The notes below the pieces were generated by a model. It searched no databases. It was not told where the DNA came from and saw only the letters and a list, made by a program, of their open reading frames with translations. Both the position numbers and the translations under genes were made by a program. Shown one piece after another: positions 1-10,795 of a stretch of DNA of 64,000 nucleotides. The stretch's first letter is position 1. Each line of letters opens with the position of its first letter. The DNA comes from Euonymus europaeus (taxonomy: Eukaryota > Streptophyta > Magnoliopsida > Celastrales > Celastraceae): assembly GCA_963580455.1 (NCBI GenBank), contig OY756961.1:18829001-18893000 (forward strand). The letters run 5' to 3'.

Positions 1-236
1 AGTTCTCAATCAATCAAAACAGACAGTTCTTAACTAATTAAAAAATGCAGTTTTTAACCAAGTCAAAACAAACAGTTCTCAACCAATGGAAAAAAATTCA
101 GTTCTCAACTAGTGACAAATAATTCGGTTGTCAACCTGACAATCACTCTGTAATCAACCTCAATAACAGACAGTTCTCAACCAATGAAAAAATATGCATG
201 TCTTAGCCACTAAAAAAAATTCAGTTCTCATTAACT
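1..236. repeat. Imperfect minisatellite, unit about 25-35 bp
   Basis: Variants of CAGTTCTCAACCAATGAAAA recur about eight times (for example near 1, 24, 47, 80, 109, 170 and 222), with unequal A-rich spacers. The array starts at the window edge, so its full length is unknown. No coding sense was found. Confidence 0.6.
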
Positions 237-2170
237 CTATATATGTTTACAAAACTAATTCACAAACCAATTTCAATAGATAATCAAGTAAAATTATGTT
301 TGCATTACATGAATCTAAGAATACAATCTAGTTCCTACTAAAATTCAAAATTTTCATGTCATGTGTCAATCCACATGGAAGGGACACCAAATACAAGCAT
401 ATGAGAGAAATTAAGAGAGAGTGTACCTCAATATGGTGAGAGAGACAAAAAGTCAGAGAGCAGGGTAGAGAGAGAGTGTGTAAGAGAGCATGAAAACCTT
501 CTTCCTCTTCCTTCCTCAAAATGCCGATCTTCTAGCGTAGAGACAAAGAGAGTTGCAGTAGACAAAGTGGAAAATGAGAAATAGGAGGAGTGAGGCGTAA
601 AGAAGGGTTTCAACTTGATTTTGTTATTTTTAAGTTTTTTTATTTGATAAATGATTTTGGGGGGAAATGAATTTTGAAGGTATGTGAGTCATTTCACAAG
701 TCAAAAGAGTTATTTATGAAATTATAAAAAAGGTGGGGCTAAAGTTTTAATTTCATGTTTTGAAAGGGTTATTTTCAAAAAAATCCAAAGGAAAATATCT
801 CATTTGAAAAGTGTACTATACATTTTTTCCCCTTAAATGAAACTTCATAATATTCTCTCTCAAAATAGATATTAGATTTCGAAAAAAATTATATATCTAG
901 AATCAGCAACTAAAGATATTTCCAACATGATCCATCATCGATAAGTTTTATTTAGTCATTCTTAATTACATTATTTTCAATTATATTGTTTTTTATACTG
1001 ATATGTGGGCTATGTAGATTCCAATGTTTATTTATATTGTTTTTTAAAACAATGTAAGTTCATTGCTAATACATAAAACAATAGATTTTAGGGTGTATTT
1101 TGTCAAATTTATTATTTTTATTAGGAATATATATATTTTAATTTATATTGACGATAAAATTTTATCATAAATTGATTATATATTTCGAACGTACTACTAA
1201 AATCTTATTTCCCAAATAATGAACCTCAAGTCTCGGATTTGCTACTAAAATCATAAATATCTCAAATGTTAAACCCTAGGGTCCTAATGGGTTTGGGTGC
1301 TCTAAACCTTGAGGTTCTAACTTCCCAAATTTGTGAAAATCAGCCACATAAGTGTACATGAATGATATCTAATTTAATAAAATTTTAATTGTTATTATGT
1401 TGATTTCATATAAGAATAAATTATTAATTTATAAATATAATTTATTATAAGTACAAATATAAATTATTATTAAATTTTATTTCAAATATAAATCAACAAA
1501 AAAGTGTCGTAAATATTAAATAGAATAGAAATGAAAAATAAAACTGAAAAAATTAATTGTCACGAAATTTTTGACACATGATTTTCAAAATAAAATAGAA
1601 GAAAAAAATGCAAAAAAAAAAAAAAGCCTCTACCACTGTGTATGAGCTCCATTTTAAAGCTTTACGTCTGAAAGAGACGCAATGCAAGTTTTTAAATTTT
1701 TGCGCATGAATAAATGAGATTTTTTATTTTTCAAATATGACAAGTTGGGCTAAATTCATCTATAAAGACTTGGGTGATGTAACATTTTTCAACTTAAACA
1801 ATTTTCCTTTTATAATTTTTTTTTTACATTTTGGACGAAAATATATTTCGTCGCCAACTCTCCTTCAAAAATTGGGCAACTACCAATAACAGGGCAGTCC
1901 GAAAATTTTATTCCAATAAATATAGCTAAAAAATTATTAATATGAAATTGTTGAGCTAATTATAGTTAACCTCTATAAATTAATATTCTTGGACCACAAA
2001 AAATATGAACTAATCGAGATATTATTTAATCAATAAAATAATAGCTTATTAATTTATACATTAATTAAAAAAAATTAGTTTATCAAGATTTTTTTTATTT
2101 TTTCAAAGTATTAAACTTATAGGCACTGTGATTATATGAATATTATCAAATTATCAAATTATTTTTATTC
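237..2170. other. AT-rich intergenic stretch, nothing recognised
   Basis: Long A/T runs and a GA-rich block (about 415-490) that gives only low-complexity antisense frames. No domain, RNA gene or clear transposon end was seen. A poly(A) run lies near 1610-1625. Confidence 0.5.
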
Positions 2171-2174
2171 TATG

Positions 2175-2600
2175 TGTGGTGGATATTTTCCGTCTAATTG
2201 AGAAATGTATGTTATGAGTTTGGTCATAATTCCTTCACACATTTATTTCAGAGAAATACTTGTCTCTCATGACCCTTGAAGCCATAATCACTTGGTTTTG
2301 GCCTAGCCCAAAGCGTACAATTCTTTAAGGCTCTACTTGAGAGACTAGAAAGGATTAGAAATGAGGAACTTTTTATTAACTGAAAATGAGTGGTTTAAAT
2401 TTGTTTTTACTTATTTACATTTTAATATCACTGATTTTACCCCTCAAAACCAGTGTAGTGTTAGTTTGACTGAAATTGGGATGTTTTTGAAATAACTCAA
2501 ATTGGCCCGAAACCAATCATAACCGCTACTTTAAAACATCCCAAAATCGCTAGCTCATGTTTGCCAAGCAGAGGCTAATAGACAGAAAATATCCACCACA
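2175..2600. mobile_element. MITE-like foldback element, 22-bp terminal inverted repeats
   Basis: The left end 2175-2196 (TGTGGTGGATATTTTCCG...) is the reverse complement of 2579-2600 with one mismatch. The 426-bp span has no coding frame, as expected for a non-autonomous DNA transposon. No convincing target-site duplication was found, so the superfamily is open. Confidence 0.55.
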
Positions 2601-2976
2601 CTCGTATACCTAATTAATTTGTTTAACAAAAATTAGTTCATGAATGTTATTAATCTTATTAAATAAAAGTTATAGAAGTTGAAGACAATGGTTTTTGTGC
2701 TGGAACTTATCTTTTGGAAAAAGACAATTTTTGGTGTTGGTTATCCAATTCCAAAAGAAACCTTATATGCTTTCGCTTATCTCTAAAATTGCAGTCTAAC
2801 ATGCACCTAAAACAACAATCAAATTGCATAATTTTCTCTTATAATTTGAGAACACTACACTACAACTTTTTAAGGCCAGTAAAAAAATTAGAGATGAGAT
2901 CCAATGAGACATCAATTTCAAGACGAAGCAAGCAACATTGGAGTCATAGTTTACGAAAGCATCCTCATTGAGTCAT

Positions 2977-2985
2977 GTGTGTATA

Positions 2986-3027
<42 letters not shown>
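2977..3027. repeat. (TG)n/(TA)n microsatellite
   Basis: Alternating TG then TA dinucleotides form a simple sequence repeat of about 50 bp. Confidence 0.9.
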
Positions 3028-3031
<4 letters not shown>

Positions 3032-3309
3032 GGATGTATAATGAAAATTTTAATTTATATATCAAATGAGACTAATATTTTTTAAAATATATTAGCTTAT
3101 AAATTCATCGAATTGTTATTTTACCACATTAGTCTCAAGTTAAGACGGGTCAAAAATATTATTTAATCGTACTAGGTGTCTTGAACTTAATCTCTCTAAC
3201 TGAAGGTAAGACTAGAAAATTTTCCAAAAACACATCAATGAACTCCTCAATCCTGATAAGAAAGATTATTTGCAAAATGTGGACATGGAATTGTGAGGTC
3301 AATACCAAA

Positions 3310-3340
3310 CTTGCATGCAAAGTTAGACTTTGCATGCAAG
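3310..3340. repeat. Perfect 14-bp hairpin
   Basis: CTTGCATGCAAAGT at 3310-3323 is followed by a 3-nt loop (TAG) and its exact reverse complement at 3327-3340. It lies inside the copia LTR relic upstream of the TATA box. Role unknown. Confidence 0.85.
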
Positions 3341-3468
3341 CCACCATATTTGTCCATTCAAGATTCAATAATGTACCATTGTTGAGTCAAGGTTCAAAGC
3401 TTGAAGCCACCACCTTTGCCAAGTCATGCAAGCCACCACCACCATTGTCAAGATTGTACAATAAAGCC

Positions 3469-3815
3469 TTTGGCTTGGTGGCCACCGGCTTGTCCTAAAC
3501 CTTAGTGCTCTGGGAGTGAAGAGGTCACTGGGTCGAGCCGGGGAAGTGGCACGTTATTGGATTTAATTGCCATAACGCTTACATATAACCCATTTTTGCC
3601 CCCAGGGCATATGGCTCAGCGGCACCAGCTGTGGTCTCAAGTTTGGGGTAAGGCGGAGTCCCGGGTTCGAGTCGGCCAATGTGCACGCTCACTTGGTGAT
3701 TTAACCTGCCCACTCAGCTGTCCCTGTCGTTGTGTCGCATAACCTGCGACTTACATTCCACTGGCATTCCGAGGGCACGGGTCAGTGGACGGGTCCTTAG
3801 GTCCCGCCCCAACCT
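3469..3815 (+). mobile_element. Dimeric tRNA-derived SINE with 19-bp target-site duplication
   Basis: The 19-base string AAGATTGTACAATAAAGCC occurs at 3450-3468 and again, unchanged, at 3816-3834, framing a 347-bp insert. The insert has two tRNA-like heads. The first has an A-box-like TGGCTTGGTGGCC (about 3471) and a B-box-like GGGTCGAGCC (about 3531). The second has TGGCTCAGCGGC (about 3611) and GGGTTCGAGTC (about 3664). Two pol III promoters in tandem indicate a dimeric SINE. The identical duplications indicate a fairly young insertion into the LTR relic. Short ORFs across it are not genes. Confidence 0.8.
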
Positions 3816-4239
3816 AAGATTGTACAATAAAGCCATCACCATGGTTTGTCAATGAAGGCAACTCACCAACCTTGTCAAAGATGGCAACCACCAACCCATC
3901 AAGCCTCCATTTTAGATTTTGTTTTCTATATGTTCACATTTGAGTTTTCATCTCTATATAAAGAGATGTGTGTGTGTGTGTAAGTTGTAGATGTGAAAAA
4001 AAGAGAAGAAAAAGAAAGAGTGTTGTAGAAAGAAAGAGAGGTGTAGGAAGAGACACCGTAAATGTGTGAGTTGAGTGTGAGAGTTGTGTAACCTCCTCCT
4101 CCAATTGTATTACTTCAATAGAGTGTTGTGTTTCTCTCCCGTGAACGTAGGTCATTGACCGAACCACGTAAATTTCTTTGTGTCACCTTATATTTGGGTT
4201 TCGTTTTCTTTGTGTCAAATTGACTCAGAATCCTCAACA

Positions 4240-5880
4240 GGAATGCCCCATGATCCCCGAACATGAACAATATAATCATGTGGAGTCCTCAAGGTAACCC
4301 TCCTCTTTTAACATTCTAGCACTACTCGGTTATTAGATAACTAGTCCATCCCAGGATGACATCAAATCCACCAAACTCCATCACTGCAATATCATAATGG
4401 AACTCATGGTCTCCAAACCAAATTATAGTCTTTGCAAATATCTTTAACAACAATACATTGTTCCAGTGGTGATTTTACTATCAAAATCATCTCCAGTGGA
4501 ATATTTTTCAATCCCAAGGTAACCACAAAAGGTGTAGTAATAAATGATCGGGTTTCCTCTGAATCAAACAAAATACAGGTCCTTGAAATAAACTAGAGAT
4601 GTGTACCTCTAATATACTACTACTCTATAGAAATACTCTCATAGCCTAATGCATATACTTTGTTAGGGACTAACTACTGTGGTGGTGGCGGCGATCAAGC
4701 CTACTACTGCTATTGTGGTCCTAGCATTGTCATACCTAGCCTCACATGACAATTTGGAATTTGATGTTCCATCTATCCACACCAATAGCATGCTCCATGA
4801 GTTGTAGCATTGTTTTTTCTGGCGTCTGAATGGCTTCTCTCCCTATGTGACACCCTAGTCTACCACCATGTCTGCATTGTACCTGGCCATGCTGGTCACG
4901 TCTTTGATCAATCCTCTAGTTTTTCCATTACTCAAGCCTCTGCTCAACTTTTCTATTTTTTCCCTTTTCCATTCCCAAAAGATGAAGCCTCGCCTTTTTT
5001 TGTTGTTGGGTGCTTTCTTAATATTTCTTTGAGTCTTGGTTGCTTTTCTCAACCATCAGTGCCATTTCCACCAACTCTTAGTAAGAAGTAGATTTTGTCT
5101 TAGCAAAGCTTGATGAAATCATTAGATAAAGTCTCATCCTAAAATGTGTCAACTCATAAAATCTTGCTTCATATTCTATCACAATCAGATTGCCTTGTCT
5201 TAGCTCCGGTAATTCTTATCGCTTTGCCTCGTAAGCTACTAGTGGCACACATTTCTCCATAAATGTTTCCTCAAACTCATCCCACGTCCTAGCCACCTAC
5301 TCGCAGCTCACTCTCATACTAAGAGATTATTCAACCTCCTAATCATCTGACGTGACCTTCCCTGGGCTACAAGTGGATTCAACTCTCCACGAAAATAGGT
5401 TGGCTTAGAGCAACTCCAATAGTCTCCTCTCCAAATTTTCCAGCGCGGTCCCACTTCTATTACAGTAAAACACGACTCCCAATACAGTCAAATCAACAAA
5501 ACACTTATTTCAATACAATTTTTTTCAATTTTCATTCACAAATACTCTAAATATCAAGCATCAACATCATTTCTCTCATACTTTTCTACCATATTTCACT
5601 TTTTCTACCATTTTACACTTTTTTCAATACAATTTTTTCAAATCACTCTCTACACACTCCAAAATTTTCAGCTTCATTTTCAAGTGCCCCATTGAAGTTG
5701 CTCTTAGATTTGTGTGGCTCTCAGAACTCTAATAGCTTCTTGTTATTAGTCATTGTCATCAGATCTACAGTTGAAGCCTATATTGTTAGTCCTGTTGGTG
5801 TCCCTTGAGCTCCCATCATTGTGGAAACAACTGTCCAACTGCTTGTGTAATACCTTGTACCAAATATATATATACCATAC
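4240..5880 (-). mobile_element. Degenerate Ty3/gypsy gag-protease relic
   Basis: Read on the minus strand, 5800 to about 5090 matches retrotransposon gag in pieces: FRGELNPLVAQ, then WDEFEETFMEKCVP, then GNLIVIEYEARFYELTHF, the usual W..F...F / YE..F..L pattern. About 4578 to 4340 resembles the aspartic protease, with a changed active site (LFDSEETRSFI instead of the DSGAT type) and a FDVILGW end motif. Many stops and frameshifts are present, and no RT follows. It is cut by the copia LTR on one side and by the pararetrovirus at about 5880, and split by the MITE at 5408-5703. Confidence 0.65.
5408..5703. mobile_element. Tourist-like MITE (PIF/Harbinger), TTA target duplication
   Basis: The element begins GAGCAACTCCAATAG and ends ATTGAAGTTGCTC, giving near-perfect terminal inverted repeats, and is flanked on both sides by TTA (5405-5407 and 5704-5706). 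Length 296 bp, no coding. The 3-bp TTA duplication is the PIF/Harbinger signature. It sits inside the gypsy gag relic. A second, decayed copy lies at about 60085-60310. Confidence 0.85.
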
Positions 5881-5890
5881 CTTCCCGTTA

Positions 5891-5902
5891 TGGTATCAAA
5901 GG
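5891..5902 (+). promoter_or_regulatory. tRNA-Met primer-binding site, pararetrovirus copy 1
   Basis: TGGTATCAAAGG is one mismatch from the plant initiator tRNA-Met primer site used for minus-strand DNA synthesis. Copies 2 (11851-11861) and 3 (17487-17496, -) carry the canonical TGGTATCAGA. It marks the start of the viral unit; the leader continues to the ATG at 6069. Confidence 0.8.
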
Positions 5903-6068
5903 TTGGGGCAAGTGGTTGTATATTAAGGGACTTATGGTTGATTGCATACCATGCTAATGCTTTGTGGAAACCAAGAACAAAAGGGGACCAGTAAGTGGCG
6001 ACGGACAGCCCAGTAAGTGTCAGCGCGATATTCTTGGTAAAGCATCAAGTTGAGGGTATTAATCAAAC

Positions 6069-7271
6069 ATGAGTTCTCTTTTTAGATCAACTTCTACCTC
6101 TTCCACTATATCAGACGATAGAATCGTCAACCAAGAAGAAATTAATCTTGAAGATTTAGTTAGAGATGTTGATGATTGGGATATTCCCCGAGTTGAAATA
6201 AACAAAATATATAAAAAGGAATCCAGATTTAATATCCTAAGTCGTAATGATTATACAATTAAAACTGAAGAAAGAGATATTAAACTGTTTAAGTCTTATG
6301 AAACTATCAAACTTCTAACCCAGAAATCGTTAGAAAAACATAAGCAAAAATATAATTATCTCCATATAGGATTAGTCCAAATTGGTATTAAACCCTTAAC
6401 TAGAGAAGGTTTAGATACATCAATTCTTTTATGTCTGCATGATTGTAGAATGTTAGAGTTTAATGATTCACTCTTAGGTACAGTTGAAACTAGCCTTTGC
6501 AGTGGTTCAATTTATTTTGATTGTTATCCAAATTTTACAGTTTCCTTAAGTGATCAAAATCTTTTAGATGCACTCACTCTAAACATCAAAACTCACAATT
6601 ATAAGATGTCTTCTGGATCTCTTCCAATTTCTTTAATCTACAGGATTCATTATAAAGCTATGTCTTCAGCCTTTGGGTCGAAAGCCTTAAGAAAATCTCC
6701 CAAGGGAGAAACTTTATTAATCCAAACTGATATTGCCAGATCCAACATGACTCTTTCACGCACAATTAAGTGGGATGAGATTACCTTACCCACAACATGG
6801 GAGTTACAAGGGGCTGTACCTCCAAAGAAAGTAGAGAACACAAACATAGAACAAGTTACTCAATCCAGTGATGGAAAAGTAGAAATTACTTTTAGTTCTC
6901 TACGACACTCAATTGATTTAAACAAATTTAATCGTAGTTCGTCTACTTCATCTTTTAGATCTGAGTTAGGAATCCCTCCTATAAATTCCTTATCTACTCC
7001 AAACACTTCTTATACAACAAAAAATCAATTTTCATCCAATCCAAGTACTTCTTATCACCCTAATTTAAGTGGAGTTAATCATTCTGGTTCAATACCAAAA
7101 CCATTTTACAATGTTCAACAGCCAGAATCCCAAACCAGTTCCACCCAAGAGCCAATGTCACCAACTTATTCTCAAATGGTTGATAATAATGACCCAGAGT
7201 TAAATGTTCTTATCCGTGATAATTTTGTTATTGATAAACAATCATTACAAAAGGAATTTTATTCTCCTTAA
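6069..7271 (+). pseudogene. Pararetrovirus movement-protein region, copy 1 (truncated by stop)
   Basis: This is a 400-codon frame from the ATG after the leader. Residues about 95-270 show the 30K-superfamily movement-protein core (GLVQIGIKPLTREG, CYPNFTVSL, LIYRIHYKAMSS), which in related viruses opens plasmodesmata for cell-to-cell spread. A Ser/Thr/Asn-rich linker of about 130 residues follows. The frame ends at a TAA (7269-7271) where copies 2 and 3 read Gln, so the stop is a mutation inside a longer polyprotein, not the natural end. Further stops follow within 60 bases. The start is supported by the identical ATG and leader in copy 3. Confidence 0.8.
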
Positions 7272-7373
7272 AATACAGCCAAAAGAGACTGATTCCTCAG
7301 TCATTATACAGGTGAAAAAAGATAGTCTATTCAAAAAGCATATTATGATTTTCTCGAAGTACTACAACAACAA

Positions 7374-9716
7374 ATGCCATTCTTTGAGTACTTTGAGTTA
7401 GACATAGATGACCCCCGTATTGATTGGGCTACTTATCCTTTCACTCCAAAAGCCTCAAAAGTTTCAAAATCTTTCCAATCTTTTGATTCTTCAAACAATG
7501 CTTCACCTAAAGCTCAGAAAGGGTCTGATAATACTCATCAACCTAAGTTAAGATCCTCAACACCAAGTAGGAAAACAAATGAAATCAGTTTCCGAGAAGC
7601 AATTGATAAAAAAATACATGATCTTTATCTTCACCAAACTTCTTCTTTCCCGCATAATGAAACCTTAGGAACCTTGACAATCCATAATCTAGACAAAGAA
7701 GAAAATACTTCCGAAAACACTGATAAACCCCAGAATAAAAGAATCACTTGTAAACACTGTAATAAATCAAATCATTGGACACGATACTGTCGTGTTAGGA
7801 AAAGAATTAAAAAATTACAATTAGATCAAGAAATAATCGCAAAAATAGATTCAACCTTAAATGATACAGATGAGTCATCAGATGAAGAAAACAATAAGAT
7901 ACAACCTCATAATCATACATCCTCTCTTATAGAAATCACCATAAAAACTCCAAACCCTAGTTTTAAGACGCTCCAACAAGATATTTCTAAACTTAAATCA
8001 GAAATCAAGAATATAAAAAGAGATAAGGGTTTAGAGGAAACTAAGGAACAACCTTTTCTTAGATTATTATCTCAAGTTACTAGCCAAAAATGGTTTATAA
8101 AAATTACACTTCAAATCCAAAAATCATTCTCTTTTAATACAATCGCCTTAGTGGATTCTGGAGCTGATTTAAATTGTCTTCGTTCAGATTTAGTTCCTCG
8201 TCCTTATTAGGAAAAAATAAATGAAGGAATCAAATCTGCCGCAGGAGAACAACTTAAGATTATTTATAAATTATCTGATGTTACAATCACAAACAATGAT
8301 GTTAATCTCAAAACTAGTTTCCTAGGTATTCAAAATATTACAAAGTATGTTATTCTAGGAACCCCATTCCTTGAGTTACTCAAACCATTTAAAATAAGTA
8401 ATCATGGAATTCATACTAAGATTCTAGGAAATAAAATTATTTTCCCTTTCATACAAAAACCTATCACAAAAAATATCCACGTCTTAGCACAAAATTATGT
8501 TTATGAAGATTTCATAAATTGTTTTATTGAAAACAAAGGAAAACAAATTGAACACCTTTCTGATACAATTGATATCTCCCAAATTAACCAACAATTATCA
8601 ACAACAGAAACAAAAGAAAAAATAGAATCTCTCCAACATATCTTTGAAAATGATGTTTGTTCTGATCTTCCTACTGCCTTCTGGGATAGGAAGAAACACG
8701 TTGTCCAATTACCTTATGAAAAAGATTTCCAAGAAATCAATATACCTACAAAAGCCCGAGGGATACAAATGAACAAAGAATTAGAAGAACACTGTAGAAA
8801 AGAGATTCAAGATCTTTTAGATAAAAAGTTAATTAGGCACAGCCAGTCTCCTTGGAGTTGTGTTGCTTTTTATGTTAATAAGAATGCTGAAATTGAACGA
8901 GGAGTTCCTCGACTTGTTATTAATTATAACCCTTTAAACAAAGCCCTCCAATGGATTCGTTATCCAATTCCTAATAAAAAAGATTTACTAGCTAAATTAT
9001 ACGATGCTAAAATCTTTTCAAAATTTGATATGAAATCTGATTTGTGGCAAATCCAGATTGAAGAGCGAGATAGGTACAAAACTGCCTTTACTGTTCCTTT
9101 TGGACAATATGAATGGAATGTTATGCGTTTTGGCTTAAAGAATGCACCTTCTGAATTTCAGAAAATTATGAATGACATTTTTAATCCTTATTCTCAATTC
9201 TTAATTATTTACATTGATGATGTTTTGATATTTTCTCATAATATCAAACAACATTTTTATCATCTCTTCAAATTTCTCAAGATTATTAAAGACAATGGTT
9301 TGGTTGTGGCCAAAACAAAGATTAAATTATTTCAAACGAATATTCGGTTTCTTGGTCATAATATTCATCATGGTACTATTATACCAATCGAACGATCTAT
9401 CCAATTTGTTGACAATTTTCCTGATAAAATATTAGATAAAAATCAGTTACAAAGATTCTTGGGAAGTTTAAATTATATTGCTGATTTTTATCCTAACCTT
9501 CAAAAAATATGCAAACCTTTACATGACAGGTTGAAGAAGAATCCCCCTCCTTGGACGGATACTCATACTGCTATAATCCAAAGGATTAAGGCTTATTTAC
9601 CCACATTACCTTGTTTATGTATTCCAGATCCTACTGCTTTTAAAATAGTTGAAACAGATGCTTCAGAAATTGGTTATGGGGGTATCCTTAAACAGTTAAA
9701 AAATAGCAAAGAATAA
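7374..9716 (+). pseudogene. Pararetrovirus CCHC finger, protease and RT region, copy 1 (broken)
   Basis: This continues the movement-protein polyprotein. In order: a CCHC zinc knuckle (7749-7790, CX2CX4HX4C), an acidic linker, the retropepsin active site VDSGAD (about 8151-8168), a stop TAG (8208-8210), the rest of the protease in the same frame, then RT with the intact catalytic motif YIDDV (about 9210-9224) and the start of RNase H (ETDASEIGYGG). The frame ends at TAA 9714-9716. The coat-protein core present in copy 3 is missing between about 7495 and 7515, so copy 1 has a large internal deletion. Not functional as it stands. Confidence 0.85.
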
Positions 9717-10030
9717 ATTATACAATTTACTTCCAAGAAATGGAATCCTACTCAACAAAATTATTCTACAATTTTAAAAAAAAATTATCCATTGTTTTAT
9801 GTATTTCAAAGTTTCAAGGTGATTTATTAAATCAAAAGTTTTTAGTTCGTGTTGATTGTAAATCTGCAAAAGAGGTTTTACAAAAGGATGTCCAAAATAT
9901 AGCCTCCAAACAAATTTTTGCTAGATGGCAAGCTATTCTTAGTGTTTTTGATTTTGATATTGAACACATTGCTGGTAAAGATAATAATTTACCAGATTTC
10001 TTAACACGTGAATTCTTGCAGGATCGATAA
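9717..10030 (+). pseudogene. Pararetrovirus RNase H, C-terminal part, copy 1
   Basis: After the stop at 9714 the same frame continues briefly (FTSKKWNPTQQNYSTI), then shifts by one base in an A-rich tract near 9775-9790. The second frame runs to 10030 and ends with HIAGKDNNLPDFLTRE, the usual RNase H tail of retroelement polyproteins. It degrades the RNA strand during reverse transcription in intact relatives. Broken here by one stop and one frameshift. Confidence 0.75.
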
Positions 10031-10101
10031 CATATTATCTAGAGAATGCCACATCAAAGGGGAGAATCTCTTAACAAGGTTATAAAGGTTATCTCTTTAC
10101 T

Positions 10102-10350
10102 ATGCACCGCTTTGAATTAAAACGCCTAGTGAAAAGACTTAACAATCTTACATCTGATCTTGTGCAAGAAAATAAAAGGTTATATACTCAGATTGTCAAG
10201 TGGCACATTGCTCATCCTTATCAGCAGAATCCTCCTGCTTGGGTTAATCAAAATCGAGCTGATATTCTTGAAAACAAGCATATTATCAATTTATTGACCC
10301 TACAAATCAATTCATTTCAAAGTGAATTAGAAATTATTTCTCGAGTTTAA
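10102..10350 (+). CDS. Small coiled-coil-like accessory ORF of the pararetrovirus
   Basis: An uninterrupted 82-codon frame begins 72 bases after the RNase H stop. It is basic at the N-terminus (FELKRLVKRLNN) and has heptad-like leucines and isoleucines through most of its length (LTSDLVQENKRL; IINLLTLQINSFQSEL), suggesting a short helical or coiled-coil protein. The stop TAA at 10348-10350 is one base before the ATG of the next ORF, so the pair looks translationally linked. I do not recognise the family. Open reading is notable because the polyprotein upstream is broken in many places. It could be viral ORF 2 or a chance survivor. Confidence 0.55.
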   Translation: MHRFELKRLVKRLNNLTSDLVQENKRLYTQIVKWHIAHPYQQNPPAWVNQNRADILENKHIINLLTLQINSFQSELEIISRV

Positions 10351-10351
10351 A

Positions 10352-10795
10352 ATGGCTTCGGATTCACTTAAATATATATTAGCAAGGTTTTCAACTCCTA
10401 TATTTTCAAATAATTTCTGTCCCAAAAAACCCAATTATGTTTATCTTGAACTTGAAAAAGATCAAATTAATGTCATTCTCCATTCTTGGGATGATTGGGA
10501 AGAATGCTGGGCATACCCTATATTAAATGCTGATGCTGTTAAAATTGAGTGTTTGCGCATTTTCCATTATTTTGATTTACCTTATGATTTGCGCAAAAAC
10601 ATTCTTGAAATTACACTCTTTTCTCAAATACGTGATCAGATTTTGTTTGATCTTATTACTGATCATGTTGATGATTTTATCGATCAATTTATTGAAGAAG
10701 ACGAAGTTTTAGAACATGATGATTCCATTGATAGTATGGAAGAATTTTGGGATGAATTTGAAGATGAACCCGATGCATGGGTAAATGAGTTTTAA
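10352..10795 (+). CDS. Acidic 147-residue accessory ORF of the pararetrovirus
   Basis: An intact 147-codon frame starting one base after the preceding stop. The first 100 residues look folded, with aromatic and hydrophobic content (CPKKPNYVYLELEKDQ, HSWDDWEECWAYP, IFHYFDLPYDLRKNILEI). The last 45 residues are strongly acidic (DHVDDFIDQFIEEDEV, EEFWDEFEDEPDAWVNEF). No motif I can name. Placed after RNase H and before the intergenic promoter, it is in the position of a last ORF of a pararetrovirus genome. Function unknown; an acidic tail could fit a regulator or binding protein, but that is inference. Confidence 0.6.
   Translation: MASDSLKYILARFSTPIFSNNFCPKKPNYVYLELEKDQINVILHSWDDWEECWAYPILNADAVKIECLRIFHYFDLPYDLRKNILEITLFSQIRDQILFDLITDHVDDFIDQFIEEDEVLEHDDSIDSMEEFWDEFEDEPDAWVNEF

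Larger units (their letters stand above)
3170..4239 (+). mobile_element. Ty1/copia-type LTR relic (left end approximate)
   Basis: The right part looks like the promoter, R and U5 of a plant copia LTR. It has a TATA box (CTATATAAAG near 3953), GA-rich leader sequence, and the element CCGTGAACGTAGGTCATTGA followed by CCGAACCACGTAAAT, which is typical of copia U5 regions. The LTR-like end is ...CCTCAACA at 4239. No primer-binding site or gag follows, so this is a solo or truncated LTR. A dimeric SINE (3469-3815) is inserted in it. The left boundary is uncertain. Confidence 0.55.

Noticed and set aside
328..613. Two antisense frames near the left edge
   Set aside because: Low-complexity GA/CT-rich sequence, no domain, no promoter or splice support.
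3557..3742. 61-codon frame as a gene
   Set aside because: It is the second monomer of the dimeric SINE.
7374..9716. In-frame TAG at 8208 as programmed stop readthrough
   Set aside because: Other stops and a frameshift occur in the same copy, and no second copy covers this site for comparison; mutation is simpler.
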